Shown in pieces: positions 6,471 to 6,872 of a stretch of 6,872 bases of DNA. The DNA is taken from NCBI GenBank assembly GCA_012522705.1, contig JAAYJY010000195.1:1-6872 (forward strand). Reading direction: 5' to 3'. Position 1 is the stretch's first letter. Each line of letters starts with the position of its first letter. A model generated the notes under the pieces. That model had not been told where the DNA came from, made no database searches, and was given only the letters and a program-made list of their open reading frames with translations. The position numbers were made by a program, and so were the translations under genes. The stretch is from Syntrophomonadaceae bacterium (GTDB lineage Bacteria > Bacillota > Syntrophomonadia > Syntrophomonadales > Syntrophomonadaceae).

Positions 6471-6872
6471 CTGTGATGATTGCGCTAAACGAGAGAAGTC
6501 TTTTCTGGATACTAAGGATTGGCTAGCGATTTTTATGTTCGCATTAATTGGTGTCAGTTTAAATCAACTTCCCTATAATAATACGTTCAGCATTTTTATT
6601 CAGGCATTCTTACTGGGGATGGTTTTCCTCTTATACCGAAAACAACCGGCAATGATAATAGTAGCTTACATTTTCTTGACTTTACTTCCTCTCAGACTCT
6701 ATGCAGGTTTTGGAGAAACGGTGCAAGGCGTTTATACACTGAATCCAAAGATTTGCATTGCCTTTGCTGTATTTTTTATGATATATGAGCTAGTTGTCAT
6801 GAAGCGTCAATATAAGATTAACTTATTCATGCTATTGTTTGTCGTATTTATGGTCTGTTCATTAATATGGAC
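6454..6872 (+). CDS. Polytopic membrane protein, possibly O-antigen/capsule polymerase or ligase (3' partial)
   Basis: A frame open from ATG 6454 to the right edge, 139 complete codons with no stop. It starts MKHLINCDDCAKREK, a short hydrophilic head with a CxxC pair (C7, C10). About five hydrophobic segments follow: DWLAIFMFALIGVSL (residues 23-37), FSIFIQAFLLGMVFLLY (46-62), MIIVAYIFLTLLPL (68-81), ICIAFAVFFMIYELVV (100-115) and LFMLLFVVFMVCSLIW (about 124-139). Such a multi-spanning protein directly after a flippase is often the Wzy polymerase or a WaaL-like ligase, but these families share little sequence and the diagnostic periplasmic loop would be outside the window. The 17-nt overlap with the flippase gene and the good Shine-Dalgarno site point to translational coupling. 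The gene is visibly AT-richer than the first gene of the window. That it is a real gene is well supported; its function is inferred. Confidence 0.75.
   Translation, partial: MKHLINCDDCAKREKSFLDTKDWLAIFMFALIGVSLNQLPYNNTFSIFIQAFLLGMVFLLYRKQPAMIIVAYIFLTLLPLRLYAGFGETVQGVYTLNPKICIAFAVFFMIYELVVMKRQYKINLFMLLFVVFMVCSLIW

Overview
The window is part of a capsule/exopolysaccharide biosynthesis operon of a Gram-positive bacterium, all on the + strand. It looks like Bacillota, most likely a Clostridia-type anaerobe. This rests on strong GGAGG ribosome binding sites, a PHP-type CpsB tyrosine phosphatase, a membrane modulator (CpsC/Wzz) and BY-kinase (CpsD) encoded as two separate proteins, and a group II intron resembling those common in that group. 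The genus cannot be fixed from the sequence alone.

Layout. 2-1630: 3' part of a membrane-bound nucleotide-sugar 4,6-dehydratase (CapD/EpsC/WbpM family), open to the left window edge. 1681-2499: CpsB/YwqE-type manganese-dependent tyrosine phosphatase. 2573-3337: CpsC/Wzz-type chain-length determinant and kinase modulator. 3342-4037: CpsD-type tyrosine kinase with a five-tyrosine tail. 4084-4732: group II intron without its reverse transcriptase gene, with intact-looking domains V and VI. 4733-5186: about 450 bases with no convincing gene, holding a short open stretch that may be gene debris and some inverted repeats. 5187-6470: Wzx-like flippase. 6454 to the right edge: start of another polytopic membrane protein, possibly the polymerase (Wzy) or ligase; its C-terminus lies outside the window.

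How the genes work together (known family roles). The dehydratase makes a 6-deoxy-4-keto-HexNAc nucleotide sugar for the repeat unit. The flippase moves lipid-linked units across the membrane. CpsC, CpsD and CpsB form the phosphotyrosine switch that tunes polymerisation and chain length: CpsC activates CpsD, CpsD phosphorylates its own tyrosine tail, and CpsB removes the phosphates.

The least ordinary part is 4038-5186. An ORF-less intron and an apparently degenerate tract sit between the phospho-regulatory module and the export/polymerisation genes. No promoter or strong terminator was found there, so whether the downstream genes are co-transcribed cannot be decided from sequence.
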